From NCBI GenBank assembly GCA_027405735.1, contig JAPEHQ010000010.1:558001-622000 (forward strand): DNA of 64,000 nucleotides, in the 5' to 3' direction. Positions 10,049-20,520 of the stretch are shown piece after piece; position 1 is the stretch's first letter; every line of letters starts with the position of its first letter. The translations under genes and the position numbers were made by a program. This stretch comes from Mucor racemosus. Taxonomy: Eukaryota; Mucoromycota; Mucoromycetes; Mucorales; Mucoraceae. The notes under the pieces are model-generated. The model did not search any database. It saw only the letters and a program-made list of their open reading frames with translations, and was not told the origin of the DNA.

Positions 10049-13000
10049 ATGAGCAACAACACTACTATTAAACAAGCTACTGGTACCTCTGCTACCAAGG
10101 CTCGTCAGCCTGCTACTGGTACTACTTCTCAATCTGTATCTTTGGATATGGATTTTGATCTTGGTTCATCTTTGTCTTCGGGACAAGATGTAAATGATGC
10201 ATTGAGCAATGATGCTCTGCATGATAACTATAATACTTGTAGCGAAGACGCTCGTATTACCAAGGAATTGAGCGATGACGCTCTTTCTATGGATGATGAT
10301 ACTATCATGAGTGATAGTGAACTTGATCTTGACCATGGTGTTCAAGAAGTTACTTTCCTAGGAAAGGAACATCAAGTGAAGTTGTTGAATGAAATCAAAC
10401 AACTGCGAGTTCAGTTGTATAATGCAACTGCATTATCAATTAAGCATATTGATAATGGTACTCTAGCCTCAAAGGCAAGTGCCTTGAAACGTCAGTTAAA
10501 ACTGGTAAAAGAGAATTATGATCTTTTATTTGATGAAAGTACCATGATGGGTACTGCCACGGGTGAATCATCGTTAGTTCCTTCTGACACTCCATTTTTA
10601 CAATGGAAAGGACATAAGTTTAATACCAAGAAATTCATTTTTCAAAGTATGGACGCATGTTTGACTCAGTTCGAAGATGTATTGGAATCTCGTTCAATTT
10701 CAGTTGAAGCAAACTGGAAAAGAATCATAAAGCCCAAAATGTCGACTGGGATGGCTTCTTGGACTCGTGAAGTAATCGAGAGATACCCTAGTATTTCTTG
10801 GGGTCAATTTAAGTCCAAGTTGAAGGCTAAGTATAGTCCTTCTGAGGCTGAGGAAAAGAAAGCTGCTCTCAACAAATTGAAAAATTTGAAATTGGAGAAA
10901 TGTGAAAGCTTAGAAGTCTATATCGACAAGTTTACAACGTTGAAAGACTTGGCTGGTGTTACTGAGAACACTAGTTTGACTGATTATTTGTTGAAGGGTC
11001 TTGATGTGGATTTGTATAGTCCTGTATCATTGAATATTTCTCAATCGAGAGATAAAGAGAAGGATACTTTGGATTATGCAATCTCTCAGCTTCGAAGTGT
11101 TTACGATTTGTTGCGTCGTGATAGTTATTACCGAGAGGAAAAGCACAGAAAAGAAGAAGAACTGACCCAGAGAATAATTAGGCAGTTGAAGCAACAAGGT
11201 GGCCATTATGGTTCATCTTCTCGTGGTGGTTACAATGGTAATCATAATGCTGGTAATCGTATTGGTAAACAATACAATGGTTTTGCAAAAAAGCCAGTAA
11301 GAAGAGCTGGTAAATTCCATACCAAACAAAAAGCAAATAATGGTGGTGATACACCAAAATGCTTTGATTGTGGATTTACTCCCTTCACGTATGCGCACAA
11401 AGCAGTGTGCAAGAAGAATACCAAGAACACTGTTCATGGGAAAAAGAAGAAGTCTATCGTGCCTACTCCTTCTCGTGTTACTGAAGACACTGATGATTCA
11501 TCTGATGATGAAAGTGACCAACATTTTGCTGTGGCCACTATTGCTGCCCCAAAGAAAAAGGGAAAAGAAGTATCTCAAATGGATACCGATAGTGAATGTA
11601 AGCAATTTGATAGTGGTTATTTTAGGAAGATGCCTAATAATAATATGAATACTAATGGTCTTCTTTATTTACCTGTTATTTTAGAAACAAGCGCTGGCAT
11701 CAAGGTCAACACTTGGTTTTTGTTGGATACTGGTTGCACGTTTAGTGCAATTTCACCACAATTAGTTTCTTTTCTAAATTTAAATATTTGTAATAAAAAT
11801 GGTATTATTAAATTGGCACAAAATAACAGTGTAGTAGATCGTAAGGGTCAAACTGAAGAAGAGCTTATAATTAATTATGGTTCTAAAATTGTTCATTCAA
11901 AATTTGAAGTTTTTGATTTATTTGACGATGTCCATTGTGTATTTGGAATGGATTTATTGTATAAAGTTGGTATTACGTTAGGTAATATTGCAGCAGATTG
12001 GTCAGATCGTGTTGGTTATGAAATACCAAAGATTGAACCCAATCCTTATAAACCAAATGAAGATCCTTATGGATCTGAAGAAGAACGTAAAATTATGATG
12101 AACGAATTACAACCATTTATTGATGCAAATACTAGTATTAGTCCTAAAGCATATTGTAATATTCCTGGTAGTGAAATTACATTGCCCATAAAGAAAGATA
12201 CTCCACTTGCGAATACATGTCGTAGACAATTTCCAATTGCTGAAGCATTGCGACCTGTTATTCAAAAACAAGTTGAAAAATGGCGAGAAAATGGTGTGAT
12301 TAAAAGAGCAAAACCTAATACACCTCATAATTCTCCAATTTTTACTGTACGAAAGAAAAATAGTGATGGTGAATACACTGGAAAAGAGCACCGTGTGGTA
12401 ATTGATTGTCGTTTGATAAATAATGCATTAGATCCTGAGAAACTTGAACGTTTCCCATTGCCCTTGATAAGTGATTTGCATCGTAAGATGTCGAAGCATT
12501 CGCTCTATACTGTCATTGACTTATCGCAATGTTTCCATGCATTTAAAATATCCAGATCGTCAAGATCGTATTTGACGTTCACTGATATGGAGGGATTGAC
12601 GTGGTCCTTCTCTCACTGCCCGTACGGATTGACTATGGTCTCATCGCACGCACAAAAAATACTTTCTAATTTGTTTGCTGATATCAGTGATACTACCACT
12701 CACTTTATAGATGATGTCACTATACATACTGAAAACGACCTGAAAAAGCATACAGAACTAGTTAAAATCGTTATCGATCGCTTGACTAAAGCAAACTTAC
12801 GTATAAATACTGAAAAATTGCATATTGCGCAAAAGAGCATTTATATATTGGGTTTCTGCTTATCTAGTGAGGGTTTAGCATTAGATCCTCGAAAGGTTTC
12901 AAATGTTTTGGATTGGGAACCTACCGTTAAAAGTAGCCGTGAATTGAGTTCACGTTTAGGATTGATTAACTTTTTTCGTTCTAATTTGCCACGCTTGTCG

Positions 13001-15259
13001 ATGTTGACAGCACCACTAGATAAATTGAGAAATGCACCTGATATTACTAAAGTATGGACACCAGAACATACTAAATTAATGAAGCAATTGCAAGAATTAT
13101 TAGTCAGCTCAGCAGTGTTGAGTGTGCCTAACTTACATTATCCAATCTGTGTTGTTACAGATAGTTCTGCCTATGCAATTGGCGCTGCAATGTATCAAGT
13201 TATTGGTAATAAAATAAAATATCTTGGTTTTATTGCACGCAGTTTGAGTCCATCAGAGCAAAGATGGGGAAGTTCCAAACGAGAATTAGCTGCAGTTGTC
13301 TATGCATTTAAAAAGTTTCATCAATGGTTGTATGGAAGACGATTCCATCTCTTTGTGGATAATCGTGGTATTTTATTTCTACATTCGCAACCTAAATTGG
13401 ATCGAATGGTTGAGAACTATTATGATACAATTTTTGAAATGGATTTTGATATTACCTTTTGTAGTGGTATTAACAATATCTTGGCTGATACCTTATCGCG
13501 TCTTTTCTGGCCATACAATACGCTGGTGGAGAGTGGTGATAAGCGTTTAATTAAAAATCATGTTAATGAAAAGAATTTAGTTAAACAAGATATTGATACA
13601 AAGGTTAAAGGAAAGAGAAAACATGTAGTAGACAATGTAGTAGAAGAAAAGAAAAAGAGGAAATTACATGTTGTGAATAAGGGGAAAGATAAACTTAAGG
13701 AAGCACATGATAACCTTATTGCATGCGATACTTCCGTTATCTCCGGATCACCAAAAGTAATCATTCCGAGGGAAACCTCTGATCTTTTTAACAACGCTAA
13801 ATTGACAGCGTATGTAAACAAATTGAAGAATAAGAACGAAGAGTTATTATTCTGCGTTAGTCATTTAGATGTTTATGAAACGCCTGCAAGTGATGAAGAA
13901 AAACAAAATATATTAGAAAAAACACATTTACTTGGGCATTTCGGTATTCATGCAATGGAGCAAGTTATACACCAAGATTTGAATATGCATTGGAAAGGCT
14001 TAAGGGAAGATATTACGAAATATATATCAAATTGCCATAAATGCAGACAGTTCAATTTAGCTAAGCATGTCTACCATCCACCAAAGCAAGAAGCTCCTGA
14101 AGGGATAATGGATCATGTTGTATTTGATCTAGGTGGATTTGATTGCACTACACCAAGGGGAAATAATTTTATATTAGTAGTGCTAGATCTATTCTCGAGA
14201 TTTATTATCTTACGTGCAATTCCAGATAAATCAGCTACTACTGTTGCAAAGGAATTGGTATCTATCTTTTCATTGTTCGGCTACCCACGTATCGTTGGTC
14301 ATGATCGAGGTGCAGAATTCCATAATAAATTACTTGAAAAGATACTTAAACATGCTGAGGTTGAGAATAGAGCAAGTTTACCATTTACGCCCCAAGGTAA
14401 TAGTTGCTATGAAGCTGCAGTAAAGTCTGCAAAAACAATAATTATGAAGATGTTGGAAGGTCGTAGCAAAGATTGGGATTTGTACCTTAATGGAACAGCA
14501 TTAAGTTTAAATGTACATAGATCTAGACTGCATGGGATGATGCCATTCATGGTAATGTTTCATAGAGCACCTAATGAATTTAAGGATTATCGAGGAGATA
14601 AACCTACACTTCATGAAAGAGAAATCGATGTGGAAGCATTTAAAAAGAAGCTCGATTTAATTGATAGAATTATTGTTCCAGCAATTAGAGACCAAATACT
14701 AAAGACACAGGATAAGGATAGTAGTTACTTTAGAAAGAGACATAGAATCTTGGAGAAACCTTATCCAATTGGATCTACTGTAATGATCAAGAATATAGAA
14801 AATAAGAATAGGAAAACTGATCCTAACTATGAAGGCCCATTTTATATACATGGAATAACTAAAAATGGAAGCTATATTCTTACTGATAAAACTGATACAT
14901 TCTTAGCTAGAGATGTACCTACACAACAGATCAAGTTGATCAGCACGAATGATGCAAAGGAAGATAACTCAGATGTGTATGAAGTACAAGCTATTATAAA
15001 GCATAGAGGTACTCCACCCAATTACGAATATTTAGTAAGATGGAAGAATTTCACAGAAGATCATGATTCTTGGGAACCACCAGCATCATTTGATTCTCCT
15101 GATGTTATTAAACATTATTGGGCGAGAGTAGATGCTAATACGCAATCTAATGGTAAGGGAAAGCAAGCTCCTAAATCAATTAATACAAGAAAGATTGCTA
15201 CACGCGAGGAGAAGTCCAAGAAGAAGCGTGAAAGATTATTAGCAGAAGATACGATTTAA
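10049..15259 (+). CDS. Gag-Pol polyprotein of a Ty3/gypsy chromovirus
   Basis: A single 1736-aa ORF with Gag and Pol fused and no frameshift. In order: a capsid-like region (about 190-370), a CX2CX8HX3C knuckle-like motif (about 437-453, not the classical CCHC spacing), an aspartic protease with FLLDTG (D near 560), a reverse transcriptase with FIDD at 886-889, and RNase H with its first Asp near 1038. An integrase follows with an HHCC zinc domain (about 1293-1338) and D1360, D1419, E1455, which is an exact D-35-E spacing. The chromodomain spans about 1642-1692 (aromatics in YLVRWKNF and WEPP), and a lysine-rich tail follows. The chromodomain probably directs integration to marked chromatin. 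All catalytic residues I looked for are present. Confidence 0.96.
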   Translation: MSNNTTIKQATGTSATKARQPATGTTSQSVSLDMDFDLGSSLSSGQDVNDALSNDALHDNYNTCSEDARITKELSDDALSMDDDTIMSDSELDLDHGVQEVTFLGKEHQVKLLNEIKQLRVQLYNATALSIKHIDNGTLASKASALKRQLKLVKENYDLLFDESTMMGTATGESSLVPSDTPFLQWKGHKFNTKKFIFQSMDACLTQFEDVLESRSISVEANWKRIIKPKMSTGMASWTREVIERYPSISWGQFKSKLKAKYSPSEAEEKKAALNKLKNLKLEKCESLEVYIDKFTTLKDLAGVTENTSLTDYLLKGLDVDLYSPVSLNISQSRDKEKDTLDYAISQLRSVYDLLRRDSYYREEKHRKEEELTQRIIRQLKQQGGHYGSSSRGGYNGNHNAGNRIGKQYNGFAKKPVRRAGKFHTKQKANNGGDTPKCFDCGFTPFTYAHKAVCKKNTKNTVHGKKKKSIVPTPSRVTEDTDDSSDDESDQHFAVATIAAPKKKGKEVSQMDTDSECKQFDSGYFRKMPNNNMNTNGLLYLPVILETSAGIKVNTWFLLDTGCTFSAISPQLVSFLNLNICNKNGIIKLAQNNSVVDRKGQTEEELIINYGSKIVHSKFEVFDLFDDVHCVFGMDLLYKVGITLGNIAADWSDRVGYEIPKIEPNPYKPNEDPYGSEEERKIMMNELQPFIDANTSISPKAYCNIPGSEITLPIKKDTPLANTCRRQFPIAEALRPVIQKQVEKWRENGVIKRAKPNTPHNSPIFTVRKKNSDGEYTGKEHRVVIDCRLINNALDPEKLERFPLPLISDLHRKMSKHSLYTVIDLSQCFHAFKISRSSRSYLTFTDMEGLTWSFSHCPYGLTMVSSHAQKILSNLFADISDTTTHFIDDVTIHTENDLKKHTELVKIVIDRLTKANLRINTEKLHIAQKSIYILGFCLSSEGLALDPRKVSNVLDWEPTVKSSRELSSRLGLINFFRSNLPRLSMLTAPLDKLRNAPDITKVWTPEHTKLMKQLQELLVSSAVLSVPNLHYPICVVTDSSAYAIGAAMYQVIGNKIKYLGFIARSLSPSEQRWGSSKRELAAVVYAFKKFHQWLYGRRFHLFVDNRGILFLHSQPKLDRMVENYYDTIFEMDFDITFCSGINNILADTLSRLFWPYNTLVESGDKRLIKNHVNEKNLVKQDIDTKVKGKRKHVVDNVVEEKKKRKLHVVNKGKDKLKEAHDNLIACDTSVISGSPKVIIPRETSDLFNNAKLTAYVNKLKNKNEELLFCVSHLDVYETPASDEEKQNILEKTHLLGHFGIHAMEQVIHQDLNMHWKGLREDITKYISNCHKCRQFNLAKHVYHPPKQEAPEGIMDHVVFDLGGFDCTTPRGNNFILVVLDLFSRFIILRAIPDKSATTVAKELVSIFSLFGYPRIVGHDRGAEFHNKLLEKILKHAEVENRASLPFTPQGNSCYEAAVKSAKTIIMKMLEGRSKDWDLYLNGTALSLNVHRSRLHGMMPFMVMFHRAPNEFKDYRGDKPTLHEREIDVEAFKKKLDLIDRIIVPAIRDQILKTQDKDSSYFRKRHRILEKPYPIGSTVMIKNIENKNRKTDPNYEGPFYIHGITKNGSYILTDKTDTFLARDVPTQQIKLISTNDAKEDNSDVYEVQAIIKHRGTPPNYEYLVRWKNFTEDHDSWEPPASFDSPDVIKHYWARVDANTQSNGKGKQAPKSINTRKIATREEKSKKKRERLLAEDTI

Positions 15260-15564
15260 ATGTTAGATGAAGGCTATACCTTTTCCTTTTAACATTTCCT
15301 TTTTGATCCCACTGGGTTTTTGGAATGTGAGGTTTTTAATGGTTGCCCCTGAATATCTAAATTTGAAGTTTATATTATTGTACAACGAAGATCAATCAAC
15401 AAGAAGTACATTATCATATATCAACAATATTGCCGTTTTTATTTTTTTTATTTTTTCTTTTTTTCACGTTATGTCAACCAACTTATACACAAATTACAAT
15501 TACAACAAACTACAACAACTATCACTATCTTTTATCACATAATGCTTATGTTGGTGTGGGATGG

Positions 15565-15809
15565 TGTTATGTCAATATCATATCCTAGGTCGCACATTCA
15601 AGGTCGCAGTCAATATTCGGTATTATAGTAAATCAACAGGTGTACACGTTGATTCACATGCGTCTTAGTAAATTGGTGTAATGTTCTTAGATAGTAATTC
15701 TGTGTAATAGTTATAATGAAAAGTATATAAATACATCCTCTGGATGTATTGTTAATAAAAAGTGTAATATTTTGGCAAGATTATTTCTTAAGACCGTTTT
15801 GACATTTCA
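15565..15809 (+). repeat. 3' LTR of the chromovirus
   Basis: 245 bp, with no difference from 9739-9983 found by eye. The AGCGA target duplication follows at 15810-15814 and R1c then resumes. Confidence 0.95.
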
Positions 15810-16603
15810 AGCGAGTCCGTAGAGCAACGTCGTAAGTGAGTATAGAAAGATTGAACGTCTAGGTCTCTTAAACTATGGTATTGTATATCTAGATTTTAAA
15901 TAAAAAAGCAGTTTTTTTAAACTTTTTTTATATTTAACCACGTACGGTCTGAAAATTCAGACTTTGTAGCGGACATTTTCGGGCCTCATTTTATCCTTAC
16001 CAACACTCATGATTTTCATCAAAAAACAGAAAAATCAAATTTTGATACCAAAATCAACGTTTAAATATACAACATTGTGAGAGAAAATTGTAGCCATGTA
16101 GTTAATACACATTTTATAAAAGCTTAATATTAAATGTTAAGTAATGAAACTTAGCATTTTTGGCCCAAAAACGGTTTTTTGATTAAAGGATTTTCATGTA
16201 ATATTTTGCAATGAAAATGTTTGTTATTTTTTATTGAGCAAATAGAGCGCTAAATTCTGAATATGTGTATATTTTTTGTCTTTATAATTGGTATTATAAT
16301 TAACTCTAAATTTGCAAAACCAGAAATAAAAAATTAAAAAATGTCAAAATTGATGATCTGGACGAAAATAATTTTCTAAATTAATATTCCGCTTATAAGC
16401 TTTGTAAGTCTTAAAAGTAAGAGATTTTATAATACTTGAGAACTTTTTCAAGAATTTACAATGCTGTACCCACTTGATTCAAGCTTATTACTGTAAATCT
16501 TTATACATGTTAATATTGTGTGGTATTTTATTTGATGATAATATAGTCTTACTTGGTAATTAATGCGCTAGATGTAATTTACATTGGGTTTTATTCTTAC
16601 CTA

Positions 16604-16696
16604 TTATCCAATATCATAAGCATAAACATGGCCATCACTGGAACCTATTACCACCTTTTTACCCTCCTCTTTGTCCCAATCCAATTTATTCAATGC
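16604..16696 (-). pseudogene. Captured dynein intermediate chain-like WD fragment (R1c)
   Basis: Same fragment as 5994-6083, inverted, with one extra codon (KEEGKK rather than KEGKR). Upstream in its sense, an intron-acceptor-like TTTTTATAG precedes it by about 30 nt, which suggests capture of genomic DNA rather than cDNA. The frame ends in the same TAA TAG. Confidence 0.6.
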
Positions 16697-16740
16697 TTTA
16701 CCAGAACAAACTTACTTTTGACCTATAAAAATTGGTTTAT

Positions 16741-17012
16741 TAGTAAGGTCAATTATTAATAACAAGCTAATAAGTAATAATTATGTTGTACCTTTGATAG
16801 TTGTTGGTAGTAGGGATGCTATCGAGCCCAGCTTATACTAGTAAATTTGGCTGGCAAAACCTGGCTCGACACCAATGCTAGTTGGTAGTGATATACAGGA
16901 CAACATCTTGTTTTCCTCTTCTTAACTGTTGGCCGCTGAATAGAAACAAATAGTTTTTAGAAACAAATAGATCAACAAGAGTTTATTCATTTATTCAAAT
17001 CAAATAAATAAT
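16741..17012 (-). repeat. R3a, segment shared with 36283-36480
   Basis: Reverse complement of 36283-36480, apart from the 69-bp H2 insertion. Both copies contain a short exon-like open stretch (FSGQQ then RGKQDVVLY) followed by a donor-like GTAC and a TTTTTATAG acceptor. It is probably another piece of the captured host locus next to the dynein-like fragment; the gene of origin is not identified. Confidence 0.55.
16812..16880 (-). mobile_element. 69-bp hairpin element H2 with 9-bp target duplication
   Basis: A 69-bp element whose ends are imperfect inverted repeats sharing the core TCGAGCC. It is flanked by GTTGGTAGT at 16803-16811 and 16881-16889. The related locus R3b (near 36400-36412) shows the same site with no insert. 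A 9-bp duplication is typical of Mutator-like elements, which is an inference. It has no coding capacity. Confidence 0.7.
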
Positions 17013-17014
17013 AG

Positions 17015-17480
17015 AAACGAAAATATCTCTTTGTACACATTTTTGAGGATATCTCCACTAAAAATCAATATTTTGAAAAAAACTAAATTGGGTCCGAGAG
17101 AGCTCAACGAGCTGGATGACATGAATGTAAAAAAAGCGTTGCTCAATTTAACAAATATTTTGAAATCTACTGCAAAAATGTCAAAAAAATGAAAAAAAAT
17201 AAAAGTGTTCAGAATTTTTTCATACTGAAATATGGTATAGAGTATTTTAAAATAAGTAAGTTTTATTATTAAAAAGTGGTAATATAGCTTAATTTTTTGT
17301 AGAGATATGAAGCCTCAAATTTTTAATTTTTAACAGTGAAATACGTGTAAAATCTGAAACATTTGCATTAACAAAGTTATATCAACTGCAAAAGATAGGA
17401 TATTTCCGGATGCTTGTTTTTGAATTAAAGTTGAACATCTAAAGTAGATGTGAATATATTTTGATTTTGTTATTATTTAT
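17015..17480 (+). repeat. R2a, partial copy of repeat family R2
   Basis: Matches about 26650-27110. The core encoding KLGPRELNELDDMNVKKALL is nearly base-for-base the same as in R2b and R2c. The flanks are absent or diverged. Confidence 0.75.
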
Positions 17481-18450
17481 TGAAAAGGGAGATAATGTGC
17501 TTTTAGTTTTTTCATTTAGAATTCAGATGAAATGTGAATAAGGTTACGATGGTGTGAGAAAAGATTAAGGCGAAATGAGAGATAATGGGAAAGGGATTTG
17601 GGCAAGATTAAATTAATTTCAAGATTTATTTTAAGTGTTAATCTAATTGAAGTTACCTGTAGAAATTTAACTATATACATTATATATACTTTTCAATTTG
17701 ATATTTTGAGCATGAGCTCTGTAATGAATCAAACATTTCAATTCTATTCATATAAAACCTCGCCTAATTCCATATATAAATGCTACAAGAAAATTATTAC
17801 ATGATCCCTTGTAGATTTATCTGTTCTGTTCTCTTCCTTCTCATTAGTATTTTTAATCAAATAAACTTATTAAACACAATTATAACTGATCTATTACTTA
17901 ATACTAGTCAAATATTAATTACACTTAATACATAGCAAGTACTGATCAAAGTAACAATCAACTACAATCAATAACATCAACAATTTCCACTCTTAGTCTT
18001 CCGTTCTTAATAGCCTCAATCTATTATATTACAAGATCATAGTACTCATTACAAGCTCAATTTATAAAAACTAAATATTTATATTAAACAACTAACAACT
18101 AGAAATAATACTTTTACTTACCTGAAAATTATTCGCAATTCATATGAATTTGCATTCTCACTTTGTCTAGATTTCATTTTTGCTTTGTCTAAATATATGG
18201 CTACTACAAGCGTCCTGAAATGTCTGAATTTCAAGTAGAAAATCTGCATCATAAACGATGTTGTTCATTATTATTGTGTAATTCAAACACAGAAACTATG
18301 TATATTTGCTATTCTTGATTATGGCCGTCGATCTGCATAATAGATTGTACTAGCTTAAAGCAAGAAAATGATATTATTCCGTATTCAAGTAGGCTAAAAA
18401 AACAATTGTTTATTTATATAATACGAAAAAATCTAAAAACAGGGGGTAAA
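17481..18450. other. Gene-free spacer
   Basis: AT-rich; no ORF, repeat match or RNA gene that I can support. It probably includes the 3' UTR of the G-patch gene near 18400-18450. Confidence 0.5.
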
Positions 18451-19254
18451 TTATACAGAGAAAGATGCCATAAATGTTGTCGATGTAGTTTCAACAGTCT
18501 TATATCCGCTTGGTGCTTTGATACCCAAGATCTCATTTAAGCGGGTTTGATCTCCATTGCTGGATGCCATTCTCTTTGCACGCAAAAACTTTGCACGAGC
18601 ACTATGATAAAGAAAAAAGTAAGTGAATTGCAATTGAAAACCTGTTCATAAAGCTACTTACGCATTACGTAAAACAACAGGTGCTGGTGCTTCTTCCTTC
18701 TTGCTCTTTTTGCTCTTCTTTTTATCCTTCTTCTCTTTCTTTTCTTTCTTCTCTTTCTTACTCTTTTTGCTCTTCTTTTCACCTTCGACAACTTCTTCAT
18801 CATCTCTGGATCTCTTTTTGCTCTTCTTTTCTTTTTTCTCCTTCTTTTCTTTCTTATCCTTTTTGCTCTTCTTTTTCTTTTCTTTTGTCTCCTTTTCTTC
18901 TTCATCGACAGCTGATGCTGCTTCTGTTGACTCCTCAGCATCGGATACATTTACGCTGCTTGCTTCTGAAGTAGGTTGAGAATTGAGATCTGCTAATAAT
19001 CTTGAGAATGCGTCTGTGTTTCCGAGCCAATTGTCAATATTTTTCTTTGTTGCGCCTACACCCAAAGTATTATCCTTGAGCTTAATCTTGACATGATCTT
19101 TTTTGCCGTCTTCATTTACACCTAAGCCTTTTCCAGGAGCCCAACCCATTTTTTGAAGCATTCTGAACCCGAATTTAGATTCATCTTTACTCCAGAACAA
19201 ATTGTTAGGATCTTGACTGATACGTTGCTTTTCTTTTTGTCCTGCTAAACCCAT
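18451..19254 (-). CDS. PinX1/Gno1-like G-patch protein
   Basis: Two exons, complement(18451..18601, 18662..19254), joined by a 60-nt GTAAGT...TAG intron; 247 aa. The N-terminus (MGLAGQKEKQRISQDPNNL, then FWSKDESKFG) and the G-patch (about 25-72, with GFRMLQKMGWAPGKGLG) match the PinX1/Gno1 family. That family activates the DEAH helicase Prp43 in pre-rRNA processing and, in some species, binds telomerase. The middle is an acidic Ser-rich stretch followed by a long Lys-rich KKE/KKSKK tract (about 120-190) suited to nucleolar targeting. After the intron the protein ends with the conserved RAKFLRAKR and LNEILGI motif. The Lys-rich tract gives open frames on other strands that are artefacts. Confidence 0.92.
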
Positions 19255-19546
19255 ATTATATGATCTAATTGATTAAAGAGAAAGGAAATGTTTTGTAATC
19301 GAAAATTTTATTTTGTAAAAAAAAAGATTCCCAGTCACCAGAATACCTGCATTATCGAACAACATTTGAATGAAGGCTACATCCAGGAATCCAATGCATG
19401 CAATTTCAATATCTTGTCTTTTTTATCACGCTTCTCTGCGACTGATCTCATCATATGTGTATTCAGCTATAATGTAGTATAATACATTCACATGACATCA
19501 TTGAAAAAACAAACTAATAAACAACATGGAACAGTTTTAAACATTT

Positions 19547-20520
19547 TTACTCATTTATTGAGACTGCAGCATTTGATTTAATGCGAGCAATCAAGTTTTC
19601 AACATCATCTTTACAATTAACAACTTCAGACTCCAAAACTTGCTCCTCGTCATTTGGTAATTGCTTCATTAAATCGATCAATTCTTGCTTCACTTGCTGA
19701 ATAAATTCTTGATTATTTGCTTCTATTTCCTTTTGTACTTTTTCGAAATCTTTGATCAACATCTCTCTTTCTTGGGCTTGGTTTTCTACCATCCCTTGTA
19801 CTTCTTTGGCGATATCTTTTTCCTTCATATCTTGAATATTTTGTTGAACTGAGGCTAATTCTAATTCTAAAGCTTGTATTTCCTTATCGAACTCAGCCTG
19901 TGATTGTGCAACAGTTTGTTCAAATGTCTTTTGCTGCTGCAGTTGCTTTTCCTTTTGTAATTGAATTGTACGACATTCCTTCTCAATCGTGTGTTCTCTC
20001 CGTTTCAGGTCATCCAACTCCTTTCTGGCTGCTATAGCTTCATCTTTCAGTTGCTTAACTTTATTTTCCGTACTAACATATGTTTGTTTGGTAGAATCCA
20101 ATAATTGTTGCTTGGATTCTAATATTTGCATAACCTCTTGAATATCTGATCTAAGCTTCTTGTTAGATTCAATATATTCTTCATTCTCGTTCTCCGATTG
20201 TTCCTTATTCTCTTTAGCAGTTTGAAGCTAATAATGTATAGCATGTTAATAAATATTTATGATCCCCTAACTACCTTAGGAGCTCCCTTTGAATAAAGGC
20301 CCCCAATACCCTGCCCTATCCCCTTTGGATTCCTTTTAAAGAGTTATTATATTTGATGTAATTACTTTACCTGTGCCTTTGTACTCTCCAAATCTTTTTG
20401 AATATTTTCTAAATTCTCTTGTAACTCTTGAAATACTCTGTTGGTTCTAGAGCTAGAGGAAGCTAAACGTGGATTCGACAGCATATGTATATTATTTCTA
20501 GGGCTGGTCGTCTGAAGCAT
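19547..20520 (-). CDS. Coiled-coil protein, possibly She3-like
   Basis: Two exons, complement(19547..20227, 20371..20520), with a 143-nt intron (GTAAAG...TTAG); 276 aa. The N-terminus is short and Ser/Arg/Asn-rich (about 1-27). The rest, from about residue 28 to about 265, is almost continuous heptad-patterned coiled coil rich in Gln, Glu and Lys. No catalytic motif, membrane segment or signal peptide is visible. The SSSSRTNRVFQELQENL segment followed by a long coil recalls fungal proteins annotated as She3-like (mRNA-transport adaptor), but coiled coils give misleading resemblance and I hold this loosely. The ATG chosen is the first in frame; an alternative start at residue 13 is possible. 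Confidence 0.75.

Larger units (their letters stand above)
9739..15809 (+). mobile_element. Complete Ty3/gypsy chromovirus (LTR retrotransposon), young
   Basis: This 6071-bp element is bounded by two 245-bp LTRs that I read as identical. Each LTR starts TGTTATGTC and ends GACATTTCA. The 5-bp target duplication AGCGA is at 9734-9738 and 15810-15814, and the empty site is seen in R1b near 6866. One uninterrupted gag-pol ORF with a C-terminal chromodomain fills the interior. A G-rich stretch (GTGTGGGATGG, 15554-15564) before the 3' LTR may be the polypurine tract. No TGG-type tRNA primer site follows the 5' LTR. Identical LTRs and an intact ORF suggest recent, possibly current activity. Confidence 0.97.
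9243..16740 (-). repeat. R1c, inverted dispersed repeat copy with an LTR element inside
   Basis: Reverse complement of R1b. Positions 9243-9738 match 7365-6870 and 15810-16720 match about 6870-5985, with only a few differences. The gypsy element lies between the two parts. Together with R1b it forms one very large palindrome with about 1.4-kb arms. Confidence 0.88.

Noticed and set aside
15267..15542. 91-codon ORF after gag-pol
   Set aside because: It overlaps the likely polypurine region and 3' end of the retrotransposon and has no domain. A small extra gene is possible but unsupported.
18681..18979. Leu/Phe/Ser-rich plus-strand frames and a Lys/Arg-rich minus frame
   Set aside because: Shadows of the Lys-rich tract of the PinX1-like gene.
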